Assembly: GCF_003721435.2 (NCBI RefSeq)
Contig: NZ_CP054586.1
Coordinates: forward strand, 299,939 to 363,938
Source of the DNA: Halorubrum sp. CBA1229
GTDB lineage: Archaea; Halobacteriota; Halobacteria; Halobacteriales; Haloferacaceae
DNA length: 64,000 nucleotides
Direction of reading: 5' to 3'
This document shows positions 16,049-25,471 of the stretch, piece by piece. Made by a program: the position numbers and the translations under genes. A model generated the notes under the pieces. That model had not been told where the DNA came from. It worked only from the letters and a program-made list of their open reading frames with translations, and did not search any database. The first letter of the stretch is position 1; each line of letters starts with the position of its first letter.

Positions 16049-16395
16049 CCGAGAAAGAGCGACCGATTTTCGAGCGTGGCGACGTCGTTTACGGGGATGA
16101 TCCGTTCAAAGGCGAGGAAGATGCTCGTCCCTGGCTCATTCTCTCGAGTCATGACGGCCGTCCGTTCCACGGCGAACAGTATATCGCGCTCACGTTGACG
16201 TCGAAATCCTGGATGGACGGCCTGATCGACATTCCTCGTGAGAGTTGGCTTCGTGGTGGGACCCCGGATGAGAGTCGGATTGTCCCGTGGGGAGTCCAAT
16301 CGATCGACCACGAGGATATCGATTTCTGGCAAGGTCGTCTTGACAGCGATCTCGTCGACGAGGCGGTTGTTGGGCTCGTCAAAGAACTACACTAG
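16045..16395 (+). CDS. PemK/MazF-like toxin
   Basis: A GTG-started protein of 116 residues. FERGDVVYGDDPFKGEEDARPWLILSS begins the SH3-like PemK/MazF barrel; an RGD-like turn and the R-P-W-L-I-L strand are family hallmarks. MazF proteins are sequence-specific endoribonucleases that stop growth when the antitoxin is degraded. Strands …QYIALTLTSKSW… and …ESRIVPWGVQSID… complete the barrel. It sits next to IS remnants, as mobile TA pairs often do. The cleavage specificity cannot be predicted. Confidence 0.72.
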   Translation: MTEKERPIFERGDVVYGDDPFKGEEDARPWLILSSHDGRPFHGEQYIALTLTSKSWMDGLIDIPRESWLRGGTPDESRIVPWGVQSIDHEDIDFWQGRLDSDLVDEAVVGLVKELH

Positions 16396-16422
16396 CGGAG
16401 GCCCGTTGAAATTCTATTTATA

Positions 16423-16695
16423 ATGAATCGGGGACGCGGCCACCTTACTGAGTACGGCTACCGCTGGGAGATCGAGAGCGGATACAAGTCGATCAAACGC
16501 TTCATGCCTGCTACCACGTCGAAGAATTTCGGGCTTCGATTCTTCTACTTCGCGTTCGCGTGTCTGCTGTATTCGATCTGGCGAGCGGTCGATCTGCTCG
16601 TCCAGGTCAAGTTGACCGGCGAGTATGAGCACTCGCCGATCGTGACGGCCGGTAACACACTGACGCTGCTGAAGAAGGAAACGGGAATCGGGTAG
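16423..16695 (+). pseudogene. C-terminal fragment of an IS4-family transposase
   Basis: Ninety codons, of which those after ~16440 match the end of IS4-type transposases. YGYRWEIESGYKSIK carries the Y-R-E-K signature, and FYFAFACLLYSIWRAVDLL corresponds to FYFVFAVLLYNIWRLTDFL of the intact copy at 17075-18700. The N-terminal ~80% including two catalytic aspartates is missing, so it is inert. Confidence 0.8.
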
Positions 16696-17017
16696 TGACG
16701 GAACTCTCCCCGTGGTCGCGCGGCGTCTGAGTGACAACGCTGCCGAAAGTCGACTAAATTCGCGTATATAGTTGTATTTCCAATAAGAATCGCCGTTTGG
16801 AGAGCAATCTGAGCCAGTTCCCGGTCACTGAACCAGCCGAAACCACGCATTACAGCCCCGCTCAACCCTCTGTAGTCTCAACTTCCACAGTTTCGGAGGA
16901 TAGGCTAGTTTTGGATCGAATCGCCATCAAGTCGTGGTGATTCTCAGCAGTCGGGGATCGATTTTGAATCCTTACTCTCGAACTACCGGACGAGCGTACG
17001 AAATTGCGTGGATTTTG
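16696..17017. other. Intergenic stretch with no supported gene
   Basis: About 320 nt between a transposase fragment and the left end of the intact IS. A minus-strand ORF reading MRGFGWFSDRELAQIALQTA looks protein-like over ~35 codons but has no recognisable family and may be IS debris. Confidence 0.4.
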
Positions 17018-18780
17018 GCGCTGCTGAATACGGTTGTCACTCTTGAGCGGCGGACCCAGCGAGAGCTCAGCCGATTAGTCGTGCGGGATCAACGCCGAGG
17101 CAACGAGCTCAACACACTCACCCGCAGTAATCACAGGCGCGTAGTCCATTTCCCCGTCGACACCTGCTTTCAGCAGGAAGTCGGTCAGCCGCCAGATATT
17201 GTACAAGAGGACCGCGAACACGAAGTAGAATAGGCGAACACGGTAATCTTTCGAGGAGGTCTTCGCGAGAAAATCACCTTTGATCGATTTGTACTCACTC
17301 TCGATCTGCCACCGGCGGCTGTAGCGCTGACAGAACGTCTCGGCTTCCTCGGGACCGACTCGGAGATTTGTCGCGAAGACGGCCGTTCCCTCCCCACTCG
17401 TCGACGGCACGTACAGGAGTCGCATTGGATGCGATCCAGATTCCACATGGATAGAAGCCGACTCAACAGCCACCTCTTGGTCGTCTTCCTCCATTTGTTC
17501 AAGTACATCCCGTTCGGAGCTGGAGACCCGCTTCGGAATGAGGTAGTTCACATCGAGATTTGAGAGCGTCTGGAACACTTGTATCGAGTCAAACTCTCGG
17601 TCACAGAGTACTGTCTCGATTGGAACGTGTTCTTTCGCTCGTCGAACGAGCCGTCGCACAGTACGATGGATCTGATTCGACGGGTTCTCATCCCACTCAG
17701 AACTCTCTCGCACTGGTTCGACCGCGAGAACGAGCGGAATGTTCTGCCCGATGATCGAGAGCGTCGCAAATTTGAACGCTCGACCGTCTCTATCCTTCGT
17801 CCCGCTGACCATCGGCATGTCCTCAACGTCCCCATAATAGGGGATAGTCGTGATATCGATCGCAGCGGTAACCGGCCGACGGAACGATGTTTCAGAGGCG
17901 ATCACGGAGAGTAAGCGATCCATCGTCTCATTGTACCCGTTCATAAGCCCTTCAGGATTGAACTGTTTGACAGCGCGGAGATGGGTGTCGCCGTGGGGTC
18001 CATACTCTTCACCACGACGGTACTGGAAGCGAGTCGCTCCCTGTGCGGTGCCACAGTGAACCATCCCCATGAACGTCTGTAGCTCAAAAAATTGTGTGTC
18101 CTCGTACGAGGCGTTCGACGCCCGACCAGAGTCGAAGTGTCCAAATGCGTGATCACGCGCGAGGCGCGTTGTCTGAACAATCTCTTCCTGTGAGAAGGAT
18201 TCGTCTTCTACTGAGTCTGCGGCTTCCTCAGTATCGTTGAGGATCTCTGCCTTTGGCCGAACCTCGGGCGCTGAAATGTCGCGATCGTGGACTTCCTTGA
18301 TGACGAAGTGGGCGGCAGCGTGGATGTATTCGTGAACGGCGTTGTCGAATCGATTCCGCCACGCCCGCGAGAATGCTGATTCGTCAGGAACACGGCCGAA
18401 TCCGAAGATTGTGGTGGCTTCGGGTTGTCGCGTCAATCGACGTGTGAAGGCTGCGTAGGAGTCGCCTGTGATCTCCATGAAAATGAACGAGAGCACCATC
18501 GCGCGAAAGGAAAGCGGGGCAGGATGCCACGCTGGATACTCGTCTTCGATGGCATCGATTGATTGATCGAGACGCTCGAACGCGGTGACGAGGTCAGTTT
18601 CAGGGAGATTATTTCGGATAGCTATCCCAATCTGATACGCTTCGCACAGATAGCGCACTCGTGGACTCTCACGAGGATGCGAACCGCCAGAACCACTCAT
18701 GCGAGGTATTGGGAAAGATTACAAAATCAACGCTTCGGAGCTTGGTAAGGGTTTGTGGATAGTCTATAATTCAGCTGCTG
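17018..18780. mobile_element. IS4-family insertion sequence (ends tentative)
   Basis: One full-length transposase gene with short flanks. Near 17018-17030 the sequence GGCGCTGCTGAAT and near 18768-18780 the sequence AATTCAGCTGCTG form an imperfect inverted repeat (core GCTGAAT / ATTCAGC), which I take as provisional ends. No target-site duplication could be confirmed. Confidence 0.45.
17075..18700 (-). CDS. IS4-family DDE transposase
   Basis: A 541-residue transposase. AAIDITTIPYYGD gives the first catalytic Asp, VLCDREFDS the second, and YSRRWQIESEYKSIK the Glu in the Y-(2)-R-(3)-E-(6)-K signature of the IS4 family. Length and motifs indicate an intact enzyme. Two further C-terminal transposase fragments flank it (16423-16695 and 18798-18884), so this spot has taken several insertions. 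The exact haloarchaeal IS name cannot be given without a database comparison. Confidence 0.87.
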   Translation of the reverse strand: MSGSGGSHPRESPRVRYLCEAYQIGIAIRNNLPETDLVTAFERLDQSIDAIEDEYPAWHPAPLSFRAMVLSFIFMEITGDSYAAFTRRLTRQPEATTIFGFGRVPDESAFSRAWRNRFDNAVHEYIHAAAHFVIKEVHDRDISAPEVRPKAEILNDTEEAADSVEDESFSQEEIVQTTRLARDHAFGHFDSGRASNASYEDTQFFELQTFMGMVHCGTAQGATRFQYRRGEEYGPHGDTHLRAVKQFNPEGLMNGYNETMDRLLSVIASETSFRRPVTAAIDITTIPYYGDVEDMPMVSGTKDRDGRAFKFATLSIIGQNIPLVLAVEPVRESSEWDENPSNQIHRTVRRLVRRAKEHVPIETVLCDREFDSIQVFQTLSNLDVNYLIPKRVSSSERDVLEQMEEDDQEVAVESASIHVESGSHPMRLLYVPSTSGEGTAVFATNLRVGPEEAETFCQRYSRRWQIESEYKSIKGDFLAKTSSKDYRVRLFYFVFAVLLYNIWRLTDFLLKAGVDGEMDYAPVITAGECVELVASALIPHD

Positions 18781-18797
18781 AGGTCTATAACTAAACC

Positions 18798-18884
18798 TTC
18801 GTGTCCGTGTTCGTGCTGTACAACGTTTGGCGGCTCGTGGACTTGTTGGTCAAACTCGTCATTAATGGCGAGAACTCGACATAG
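18798..18884 (+). pseudogene. Extreme C-terminal remnant of another transposase
   Basis: Twenty-eight codons reading FVSVFVLYNVWRLVDLLVKL then a stop. This matches the last hydrophobic segment of IS4-type transposases (FYFVFAVLLYNIWRLTDFLL in the intact copy). It begins right after the presumed IS end and on the other strand, so it belongs to a different, older element. The following ~125 nt hold no recognisable gene. Confidence 0.65.
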
Positions 18885-19009
18885 GCACCGCGTGTGGACG
18901 CGAACCAAGTCTTGACAGTGGCAAAAAGTACTACAGTCTCGACTCGCCGGACTAACGACAGATGTCGTTGCGTGTCTACTGCCTGCTGAGCGGCGGCACT
19001 GTTTGTTGA

Positions 19010-19240
19010 CCGCTTCTGAATCAGAGTTATCACACCCTCGTTCTCGACGAGTACGTCGTCGAAGGACACGTCCCTGACGAGGTCATCGCGGCAATGCTCA
19101 ACGAAAACCCGGCGATCGACGGCATCTCGTTGCCCGGGATGTCGGCCGGGTCGCCGGGGATGGGCGGGACGAAGTCCGGCTCGTTCACCGCCTACGCACT
19201 CGGTGGCGGGAAGACAGGTGAGGTGTACGCCGAAATATAG
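19010..19240 (+). pseudogene. 5'-truncated DUF411 (metal-binding) protein gene
   Basis: The frame ending at 19240 reads SYHTLVLDEYVVEGHVPDEV, then LPGMSAGSPGMGG and an end …YALGGGKTGEVYAEI. This is the C-terminal half of DUF411 proteins, which occur with copper-resistance genes (typical SCHT…GYVVEGHVP…GMPVGSPGM pattern). The N-terminal half with the CGCC metal site is absent, and the usual SCHT cysteine is Tyr. Loss of the 5' part coincides with the transposase debris. It probably belonged to the copper cluster to the right. Confidence 0.65.
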
Positions 19241-19301
19241 GTGCCTGATCGAGTGAGCACCTGGTCAAGATACTTTGGGACGGCGGACGACGGTCTGAAC
19301 G

Positions 19302-19673
19302 ATGATTAGACGACTCCTCCACGACATCGGATATGTGATCGCATATGTTCTCTTTGTCGGCGCGAATACACAGGAATCGGTCGTCAAGCGTCTCCGCGTG
19401 GCGTACCGAATCGTCGGCGTCCGGATCGTCGAGACGCCGCAAGTCGATTCAGTTGAGCGGACGATCTTCCTGTGTCCATACCGGAATTTGGCTGCCAACT
19501 GGTTTGGTGAGAAGTGGATTTGTCACGACATTCTCGACCGCGTTGACGACGGATACGTGACGTATCTCCGCCGGCACAAAGGAATCGACTACCAGCGCCC
19601 CCGCGGGTGTACCGACCTCGCATACTGCGACGAATCCGAGTACTGTTACTCGGAGGTTTCCGAACTCGAGTAG
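19302..19673 (+). CDS. Cys-containing conserved hypothetical protein
   Basis: A 123-residue protein of unknown family. It opens with a hydrophobic segment (~10-20) and contains five cysteines at 58, 74, 103, 109 and 115. The last three, with CDESEYC, could form a metal site together with one of the first two. It ends 7 nt before the methyltransferase gene and reads in the same direction, so the two are probably co-transcribed. No enzyme motif is visible. The sequence looks like a real soluble domain rather than a chance frame, but I assign no function. Confidence 0.6.
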   Translation: MIRRLLHDIGYVIAYVLFVGANTQESVVKRLRVAYRIVGVRIVETPQVDSVERTIFLCPYRNLAANWFGEKWICHDILDRVDDGYVTYLRRHKGIDYQRPRGCTDLAYCDESEYCYSEVSELE

Positions 19674-19680
19674 GTTACCG

Positions 19681-20892
19681 ATGGACCAGTCCCCTCTCCG
19701 CGAGCGAATCACCGACCAGTTCTCGTATCCAGGCGAGCGAGCCGACATCTGGCGAGCGTTCGACCTGCTGCTCGAGACTGACGCGTTCCTCAACCTCGGC
19801 TACTCCGAGTGGTACCAGCCGCACGTCGTCGGATCGAGTCAGCGCCGCCTCGTCACGGAAGTCGGAGCGAGGCTCGCGTCGTACCTACCCGCCACGGATG
19901 GCGTTCGCCTCCTCGATGTTGGCTGTGGCCGGGGCGGTCCGGCGATCCATCTTGCCGATCAGTTCGGTTTCCGCGTTACCGGACTGGACCTCGTTCCGTA
20001 CAACATCACGCGAGCAACCGAGAACGCACGCAGGAAGCACGTCAAGCCCGAGTTCGTCGTCGGCGATTCGACACAGCTCCCGTTCACGACAGATTCGTTC
20101 ACCGCGTGTACAGCCATCGACGCGCTCGTCTATCTCCCCGACCGGAACAGTGTCTTCGCCGCGGTCGCGGATGTTCTCGAACTAGCAGGGGTTTTCGTCC
20201 TCTCTGACCTCATGATGCAGTCCGACATGAGCGAGACGGAACGAGCGTTCGTTGATTCGTTTGCAGCGACGTGGGATATGCCGTCAGTCGGCACTGTCGA
20301 GCAATACAACGCCGCGCTCGACGATGCGGGATTCGAACTCGAAGCGGTCGAAGACATCACGCGACACAGTGTCGGGCAGTTCCGGAAGTGGACGACGCTG
20401 TACCTCCAACTCCTCAGGACTCCGGTTCGCTCGCTTCTCGTACGACTGTTGCGAGCGTACGACCTCGATCCATCGGCCATCACCGAGCAGGTACGGGCTG
20501 CCCATCACGCGCTGCCGTTCCTCCAGCACGTCATCATCGTTGCAAAGACGCGATTTCGTCGCCACTTACACAAGCTGAGAGAGTATCGAGGCCTCGCGTC
20601 GGCGTTTGAGCGTTCCACGGACGATTGGAACGACCTGCGGGATGGTCTCCAGTCGCGTGTAATCGACGAGTTCGAATCGCTCGTCGTCCCGGAATATCTC
20701 GTGGGTGTTGCGATTCAGGTGACAACCGCCAGCGACAGTGTGCCATGCAGGCGCGAGTACGTCGTGGGCGATACCCACGGGGCCCTCCCCGCGGACGTGC
20801 TCGAGGAACCGGAACTCGCCACCTGGCTTCAGTACCCGTGCAACCTCGGAGAGCGCAGTATCGAAACCGGGGATGGTGCAGAACACGAGTGA
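19681..20892 (+). CDS. Class I SAM-dependent methyltransferase with antisense-derived C-terminal tail
   Basis: The frame codes for 403 residues. Residues ~1-285 form a class I methyltransferase: motif I LLDVGCGRGGPA (~77-88), the acidic GLDLVPYN strand end, and a helical cap of the kind in small-molecule C/N/O-methyltransferases. From ~20566 onward the frame runs antisense to the genuine methyltransferase gene on the other strand, and this tail looks like shadow translation. Either the natural stop was lost, or the true gene ends near 20570 after an indel. The 7-nt gap to the preceding gene suggests an operon. Substrate unknown. Confidence 0.72.
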   Translation: MDQSPLRERITDQFSYPGERADIWRAFDLLLETDAFLNLGYSEWYQPHVVGSSQRRLVTEVGARLASYLPATDGVRLLDVGCGRGGPAIHLADQFGFRVTGLDLVPYNITRATENARRKHVKPEFVVGDSTQLPFTTDSFTACTAIDALVYLPDRNSVFAAVADVLELAGVFVLSDLMMQSDMSETERAFVDSFAATWDMPSVGTVEQYNAALDDAGFELEAVEDITRHSVGQFRKWTTLYLQLLRTPVRSLLVRLLRAYDLDPSAITEQVRAAHHALPFLQHVIIVAKTRFRRHLHKLREYRGLASAFERSTDDWNDLRDGLQSRVIDEFESLVVPEYLVGVAIQVTTASDSVPCRREYVVGDTHGALPADVLEEPELATWLQYPCNLGERSIETGDGAEHE

Positions 20893-21228
20893 TGCGATGA
20901 CGACATCGAACGAGTCGTCCGCGAACGGGAGTGTTTCCGCCCCGGCACTCTCTATCTCGATATCGAGTCCCAGTTCGCGAGCTCGTTCGACTGCTTGCCG
21001 GCGCATGTGGGGGTCTGGCTCAATCGCGAACAGCGTGAGATCGTCACCACCAGTAGCGGCTTCTGCGAAGTACGGAAACATCGCGCCCGTCCCCGTCCCG
21101 AGATCCAGAACATGCCCGGACAAGTCGTCCACGAGGTAGCGTCGATGGTCGGCAAGTACGATTCGCTCCGCTGGTTTCATCACCGGATCGTACAGTCGTG
21201 CGAACATCGGATGAGACGGGTCAGTCAT
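20566..21228 (-). CDS. Class I SAM-dependent methyltransferase (UbiE/Methyltransf_11 type)
   Basis: A 220-residue methyltransferase. It has motif I VLDLGTGTGAMFPYF (~41-55), the acidic residue in FAIEPDPHM, motif post-I LPFADDSFDVVIASLVFCTI and motif III EVARVLKPGGEFRFLEHVRG. The overall form resembles small UbiE-like enzymes acting on lipids, quinones or metalloids. It is the last gene of the copZ-copB-led minus-strand run, overlapping the preceding gene by 4 nt. Substrate is not predictable from sequence. Its 3' half overlaps the convergent methyltransferase frame. Confidence 0.83.
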   Translation of the reverse strand: MTDPSHPMFARLYDPVMKPAERIVLADHRRYLVDDLSGHVLDLGTGTGAMFPYFAEAATGGDDLTLFAIEPDPHMRRQAVERARELGLDIEIESAGAETLPFADDSFDVVIASLVFCTIPGFDTALSEVARVLKPGGEFRFLEHVRGEGPVGIAHDVLAPAWHTVAGGCHLNRNTHEIFRDDERFELVDYTRLETIPQVVPIVRGTLKRRREASILSQLV

Positions 21229-22367
21229 CTGTTTTCCTCCCGTTCAGTTTCTGAGATATTTCTTGCATGTTTTGACTTAGTGCCATGTCCATGTGTTGCG
21301 TACCACTGCGACTCGGGCCACTGGAAACCGCCTTCACGGTAGACATCGAAAACGCCCCGCTCGATGTCGTCTCGTATGATGTCAGCGGTCGTCTCGTCGA
21401 CGCTCACGAAGTGACACAGCGGGTGGCCCGGATATGCGACTGCATTTTCAAGGATCCCCACGACGAGGCCAGTCGACGGCGCACGAACGACTTCGACTTC
21501 GTCTTTGAAGTGATCAGAAATCGTGAACAGCGGTTCGCCATCTTCAACGAGGGGGTGTGGGCCCCACTTCATCTCGACGAGCCCACCAGTGTCGGCGCGG
21601 AGCCACGTCTTCTCACCATCACGGGCGATGACGCGTGTCCAGCCGGGCCAGGAAACCGGTTGGTTGGGAAGCACCTCGTGTTCGGCGAGGACGCTCGCGA
21701 CGCAGTGGAGCGCTCGGTCGAGGTGCGCGGTCTGGAATCGATGGGCGCGCCCCATCTCGACCGTGACCGTGGGGATACCGTCCTGACAGGCCACGCGTCG
21801 GAGTGTCCCTCCTGAACCCTCGCCGTCGAGGATGACGCTCGTGCCGAACGCGCGGGCGAGTCGTTCGACAGCGGGGTCGTTCATGTCGGCGCGGACGTGA
21901 TACATTGTCGTTCGGTTGCGCGTCGACGTGTGGAAGTCGAGACCGAAGTCACACTTCGAAACGAATTCCTCGTAGATGGCGTTGGCGAGTCGTTTTGCGG
22001 TCGTACTCCGTGAGTTGCCGGGGAACGAGCGATTGAGATCTTCGTCGTAGATGGGGATATAGCGCTGTTGGGCGAGAAAGCCTGGTACGTTCAACACGTG
22101 CAGGCAGACGAGCGCTCCGTGAATGTCCTCGGGAGCGTAGTGGCCCGCGACCTCCTGGATTATTTTGATGCCGTTGAGTTCGTCGCCGTGAACTGCTGCA
22201 GTCAGAAAGCCTGTGGGTCCAGATCGTGTGCCGTTGATGACCGTGACCGGAATCTCAATCGGATCGTCGTTAAATGTCGTTCCGACGGCGTACCGGAACT
22301 GAACCTTCCTGCCTGAAGGGACCACGCGGTCCCCCACTTCGAGCGACTGGTGGCTGTCGACAGTCAT
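21225..22367 (-). CDS. Succinylglutamate desuccinylase/aspartoacylase-family zinc hydrolase
   Basis: A 380-residue protein of the M14-like AstE/AspA family. HGDELNG near residue 60 supplies His and Glu zinc ligands, DLNRSFPG follows (~110-118), then the DFHTST strand and the VEMGRAHRF region. The family removes N-acyl groups from amino acids or related small molecules. The C-terminal domain is the usual beta-barrel-like segment. It overlaps its neighbours by 4 nt on both sides. Its presence behind a copper ATPase is unexpected and the physiological substrate is unknown. Confidence 0.83.
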   Translation of the reverse strand: MTVDSHQSLEVGDRVVPSGRKVQFRYAVGTTFNDDPIEIPVTVINGTRSGPTGFLTAAVHGDELNGIKIIQEVAGHYAPEDIHGALVCLHVLNVPGFLAQQRYIPIYDEDLNRSFPGNSRSTTAKRLANAIYEEFVSKCDFGLDFHTSTRNRTTMYHVRADMNDPAVERLARAFGTSVILDGEGSGGTLRRVACQDGIPTVTVEMGRAHRFQTAHLDRALHCVASVLAEHEVLPNQPVSWPGWTRVIARDGEKTWLRADTGGLVEMKWGPHPLVEDGEPLFTISDHFKDEVEVVRAPSTGLVVGILENAVAYPGHPLCHFVSVDETTADIIRDDIERGVFDVYREGGFQWPESQWYATHGHGTKSKHARNISETEREENR

Positions 22368-22981
22368 GGATCATCTCTCCGTGAGGTGTTGGTGCGTTCC
22401 TGTGGTTTTTGTTGCTGGTTCGGACGACCGATGAATCTGGGAACTGACTCACGGTACGTTTCGTACGCTTCTCCGTACTGTTCGCTGAGCCACGGTTCCT
22501 CTGCGAGCGGTGCAAGCAGGAACCAAGCGATACCGATTAGGGCGAGTACCGCCGTCATCCAGGACCCAGCGAGAATCGCCCCGCCGACGAGCATCGCGAT
22601 GTAGCTGACGTACTGTGGATTCCGAGAATACTGATATGGTCCAGCGGTGTTCAACTGCCCTTCGAGACCGGCACTCTCGTGGAATCCGAGCCGCCACACA
22701 GCCCAGAGCGAGACGGTGGCACCGACCAAGAGCAACAGGAGACTGGCCATCTGAATCAGTATCGATGGCCGGTACCAACTCCACAAGTCGAGATACGCAA
22801 CACCGAACAGACTGCCGCCGTAGACGACCCAGGCAGTCCAGCTGAGCCAGAACGTCCAGTTGCGTGTGCCATGGGGCCAGAACCGGTGAGACTGGCTCTG
22901 GATACTCACGAGAAGCCCACAGAGAAGTATTCCTCCGGACAGGAGGCCCAGACCGAACAGCGATGTCGTGATGACGGGCAT
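22364..22981 (-). CDS. Isoprenylcysteine carboxyl methyltransferase-like membrane protein
   Basis: A 205-residue protein with about five membrane helices and the C-terminal signature of the ICMT/phospholipid methyltransferase superfamily: NTAGPYQYSRNPQYVSYIAM and EEPWLSEQYGEAYETYRESVPRFIG. Such proteins methylate membrane-embedded substrates with SAM. It follows copB by 15 nt and overlaps the desuccinylase-like gene, so it belongs to the copper operon. A related protein is encoded at 32531-33229. Substrate is unknown. Confidence 0.8.
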   Translation of the reverse strand: MPVITTSLFGLGLLSGGILLCGLLVSIQSQSHRFWPHGTRNWTFWLSWTAWVVYGGSLFGVAYLDLWSWYRPSILIQMASLLLLLVGATVSLWAVWRLGFHESAGLEGQLNTAGPYQYSRNPQYVSYIAMLVGGAILAGSWMTAVLALIGIAWFLLAPLAEEPWLSEQYGEAYETYRESVPRFIGRPNQQQKPQERTNTSRRDDP

Positions 22982-22996
22982 GGTTGTAATAGTAGG

Positions 22997-25351
22997 CTAC
23001 GCAGCCACCGAGAGATCGACGTTCCGCAGTCTGCGCGCATTAATCGCGACGATGATCGTCGACAGCGACATGAACACGGCACCGATCGCCGGTGAGAGGA
23101 GGATGCCGATGGGCGCAAGTATCCCCGCTGCCAGGGGAAGCGCGAATACGTTGTACCCGGTCGCCCAGACGAGGTTCTCCTGCATCTTCCGGTAGCTCGC
23201 CTTCGACAGCCGGATGAGGCGGACGACATCCAGGGGGTTGTTGTCGACGAGGATGATGTCGCCTGACTCGATGGCCACGTCCGTCCCCGAGCCGATGGCG
23301 ATGCCGACGTCGGCGCGGGTGAGCGCGGGGGCGTCGTTGACTCCGTCACCGACCATCGCGACCAGCTTCCCCTCTGATTGGAGTTGTTCGACCTTCGTGT
23401 CCTTCTCCTCGGGGAGGACCTCCGCGAAGTACTGGTCGATGCCGAGTTCCTCCGAGACAGCCCGTGCGACGTCCTCGGAGTCACCAGTCAACATCGCCAC
23501 CTCGATGTCCATCGCGTGTAGCGCCTCGATAGCCTGCCGGCTCTCTTCGCGGATGACGTCCGCGAGGGCGAATGCTGCGACAACTTCGGATTCGTCGTGA
23601 ACCAGGTAGATAACCGTCTCTGCGTTCGAGCCAGCTTCCTCCGCGAAGGCAGCGATGCTGTCGGACCGTTCGATACCGAATTTCTCAATCAGGTTCGGTC
23701 CACCGATATGAACCGTCTCTCCGTCCACGGTGGCTCTGACGCCGAGACCGCGGAAATTCTCGAAGTTCGAAACGCTCGCTCGCTGGATGTCCCGTTCCTG
23801 GGCGGCGTCCCGGATGGCGCGAGCGATCATGTGCTCGGAGTCACCCTCGACACCAGCGGCGACTTCGAACGCTCTCTCTTCACTCCAGTCACTTGCCGTC
23901 TCGACACCGACGACGCCCTGTTCGCCCTTCGTGAGTGTCCCGGTCTTGTCGAACATCACCGTGTCCAGATTACGGGATTCCTCCATGGCAATGCGGTCGC
24001 GGATGAGCATCCCGTTCTGCGCAGCTGTGGAGGTGTTGATCGCGACGACGAGGGGAACAGCGAGCCCGAGCGCATGGGGGCATGCGATGACGAGGACCGT
24101 CACGACGCGTTCGAGGACTGCAATGTTGAATCCGACCGCGACGACCCACGCGACGGCCGTGATAGCAGCGACAGCGAGTGCAACGTAGAACAGCCAGCCT
24201 GCGGCCCGGTCGGCCAAGAGTTGCGTCCGTGATTTCGACTGTTGGGCTTCCTCGACCAACCGCATGATACCCGCTAGCGCTGTTTCGTCGCCGGTCTTCG
24301 TGATGCGGACCCGGAGGCTCCCGTCCTGATTGACCGTGCCAGCGACGACTTCAGATTCGGGTTCCTTGCCCACAGGGCGGGACTCGCCAGTGATCATCGA
24401 CTCGTCGACCGAGGACTCGCCCTCGACGACCTCACCGTCTGCAGGAACTGACGCACCCGGCCGAACGAGAACAACGTCGCCTTCGCCAAGTGTGGAGACG
24501 GGGACCTCTTCCGTATCCCCGCTTTCAGTGACGAGTTCTGCAGTATCGGGCATAAGCCTCGCGAGCTCGTCGAGCGCGCCGGAGGCTGCCCGGACCGACC
24601 GCATCTCCACCCAGTGGCCCAACAGCATGATGTCAATCAGCGTCACGAGTTCCCAGAAGAACGGCGTCGTCCCCTCGAGGAACAGACTCGCAACCGAATA
24701 GACGAACGCGACGGTAATCGCCAGCGAGATGAGCATCATCATCCCTGGCTCGCGAGTCTTCAGTTCGGTACGTGCCATCGAGAGGAACGGCACGCCACCG
24801 TACGCGAAGACGATCACCGCGAGAACCGGCGTGATCCAGACGCTGCCGGGGAACGACGGCGCAGTGTACCCGAAGACATCCTGGATGAACTCGCTGAAGA
24901 AGATGACTGGTAGTGAGAGTACGAGCGACACCCAGAACCGCCGGCGAAACATCTGCTCGTGACCAGTGTGATCCGTGTGTCCGCTATGATCGTCGTGTCC
25001 GTCCTCGTCGACGTCTGCACCGTGATCGTGCCCGTCGTGAATAGGCTCTGTCTCTGCAGAAGGTGGCGATTCAGTGTCGGCGTGATGGTGACCGTGTTCG
25101 GTGTCGTGATCGTGCTGTGCGTGTTCCTCCGTGGAGTCGGATTCAGTACGAGCCTCGTCCCCTGTCGCGTGAGCATCGTGTTCTGGGGAATGTGAGTGCT
25201 GCTCGGATGTCGCACGAGCCGTTGGACGCGCTTCTTCGTCTGCGTGTAACTGGCAGACTCGGCAGCAGTAGACGGGGCCGTCGGTCTGGGGAGATGTCTG
25301 AGAATCCGATACATCCGCATCGGATTTCTCGTGATTTGGATTGTTGCTCAT
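22997..25351 (-). CDS. copB: Copper-translocating P1B ATPase, CopB type
   Basis: A 784-residue heavy-metal P-type ATPase. The first ~130 residues are His/Asp/Glu-rich (repeated HDHD, HGHHH runs) and begin with CCRVCQLH, a likely metal-binding tail in place of HMA domains. The transport motif is CPH (C424-P425-H426), the mark of CopB/P1B-3 pumps that export Cu(II)/Cu(I) or silver. The actuator TGES, phosphorylation DKTGT (D468) and hinge GDGVNDAP are present. The usual SEHP of the nucleotide domain reads SEHM. It follows copZ on the same strand and heads a run of three tightly spaced genes. Confidence 0.88.
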   Translation of the reverse strand: MSNNPNHEKSDADVSDSQTSPQTDGPVYCCRVCQLHADEEARPTARATSEQHSHSPEHDAHATGDEARTESDSTEEHAQHDHDTEHGHHHADTESPPSAETEPIHDGHDHGADVDEDGHDDHSGHTDHTGHEQMFRRRFWVSLVLSLPVIFFSEFIQDVFGYTAPSFPGSVWITPVLAVIVFAYGGVPFLSMARTELKTREPGMMMLISLAITVAFVYSVASLFLEGTTPFFWELVTLIDIMLLGHWVEMRSVRAASGALDELARLMPDTAELVTESGDTEEVPVSTLGEGDVVLVRPGASVPADGEVVEGESSVDESMITGESRPVGKEPESEVVAGTVNQDGSLRVRITKTGDETALAGIMRLVEEAQQSKSRTQLLADRAAGWLFYVALAVAAITAVAWVVAVGFNIAVLERVVTVLVIACPHALGLAVPLVVAINTSTAAQNGMLIRDRIAMEESRNLDTVMFDKTGTLTKGEQGVVGVETASDWSEERAFEVAAGVEGDSEHMIARAIRDAAQERDIQRASVSNFENFRGLGVRATVDGETVHIGGPNLIEKFGIERSDSIAAFAEEAGSNAETVIYLVHDESEVVAAFALADVIREESRQAIEALHAMDIEVAMLTGDSEDVARAVSEELGIDQYFAEVLPEEKDTKVEQLQSEGKLVAMVGDGVNDAPALTRADVGIAIGSGTDVAIESGDIILVDNNPLDVVRLIRLSKASYRKMQENLVWATGYNVFALPLAAGILAPIGILLSPAIGAVFMSLSTIIVAINARRLRNVDLSVAA

Positions 25352-25471
25352 TTATTGTGTATTGGTGCCGTCCCCCATGATTTAGTCCTGCCCCCGACAT
25401 CGCGAAGGAGGTCAAGAAGATCCGGAGTCGAAGGAACGGCTGGGCCTCCGGTGACGACGGTTCGGTGGTTC

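Noticed and set aside
18762..18790. 8-bp direct repeat GTCTATAA near the right end of the IS as target duplication
   Set aside because: Both copies are on the same side of the element, so they cannot be a target-site duplication.
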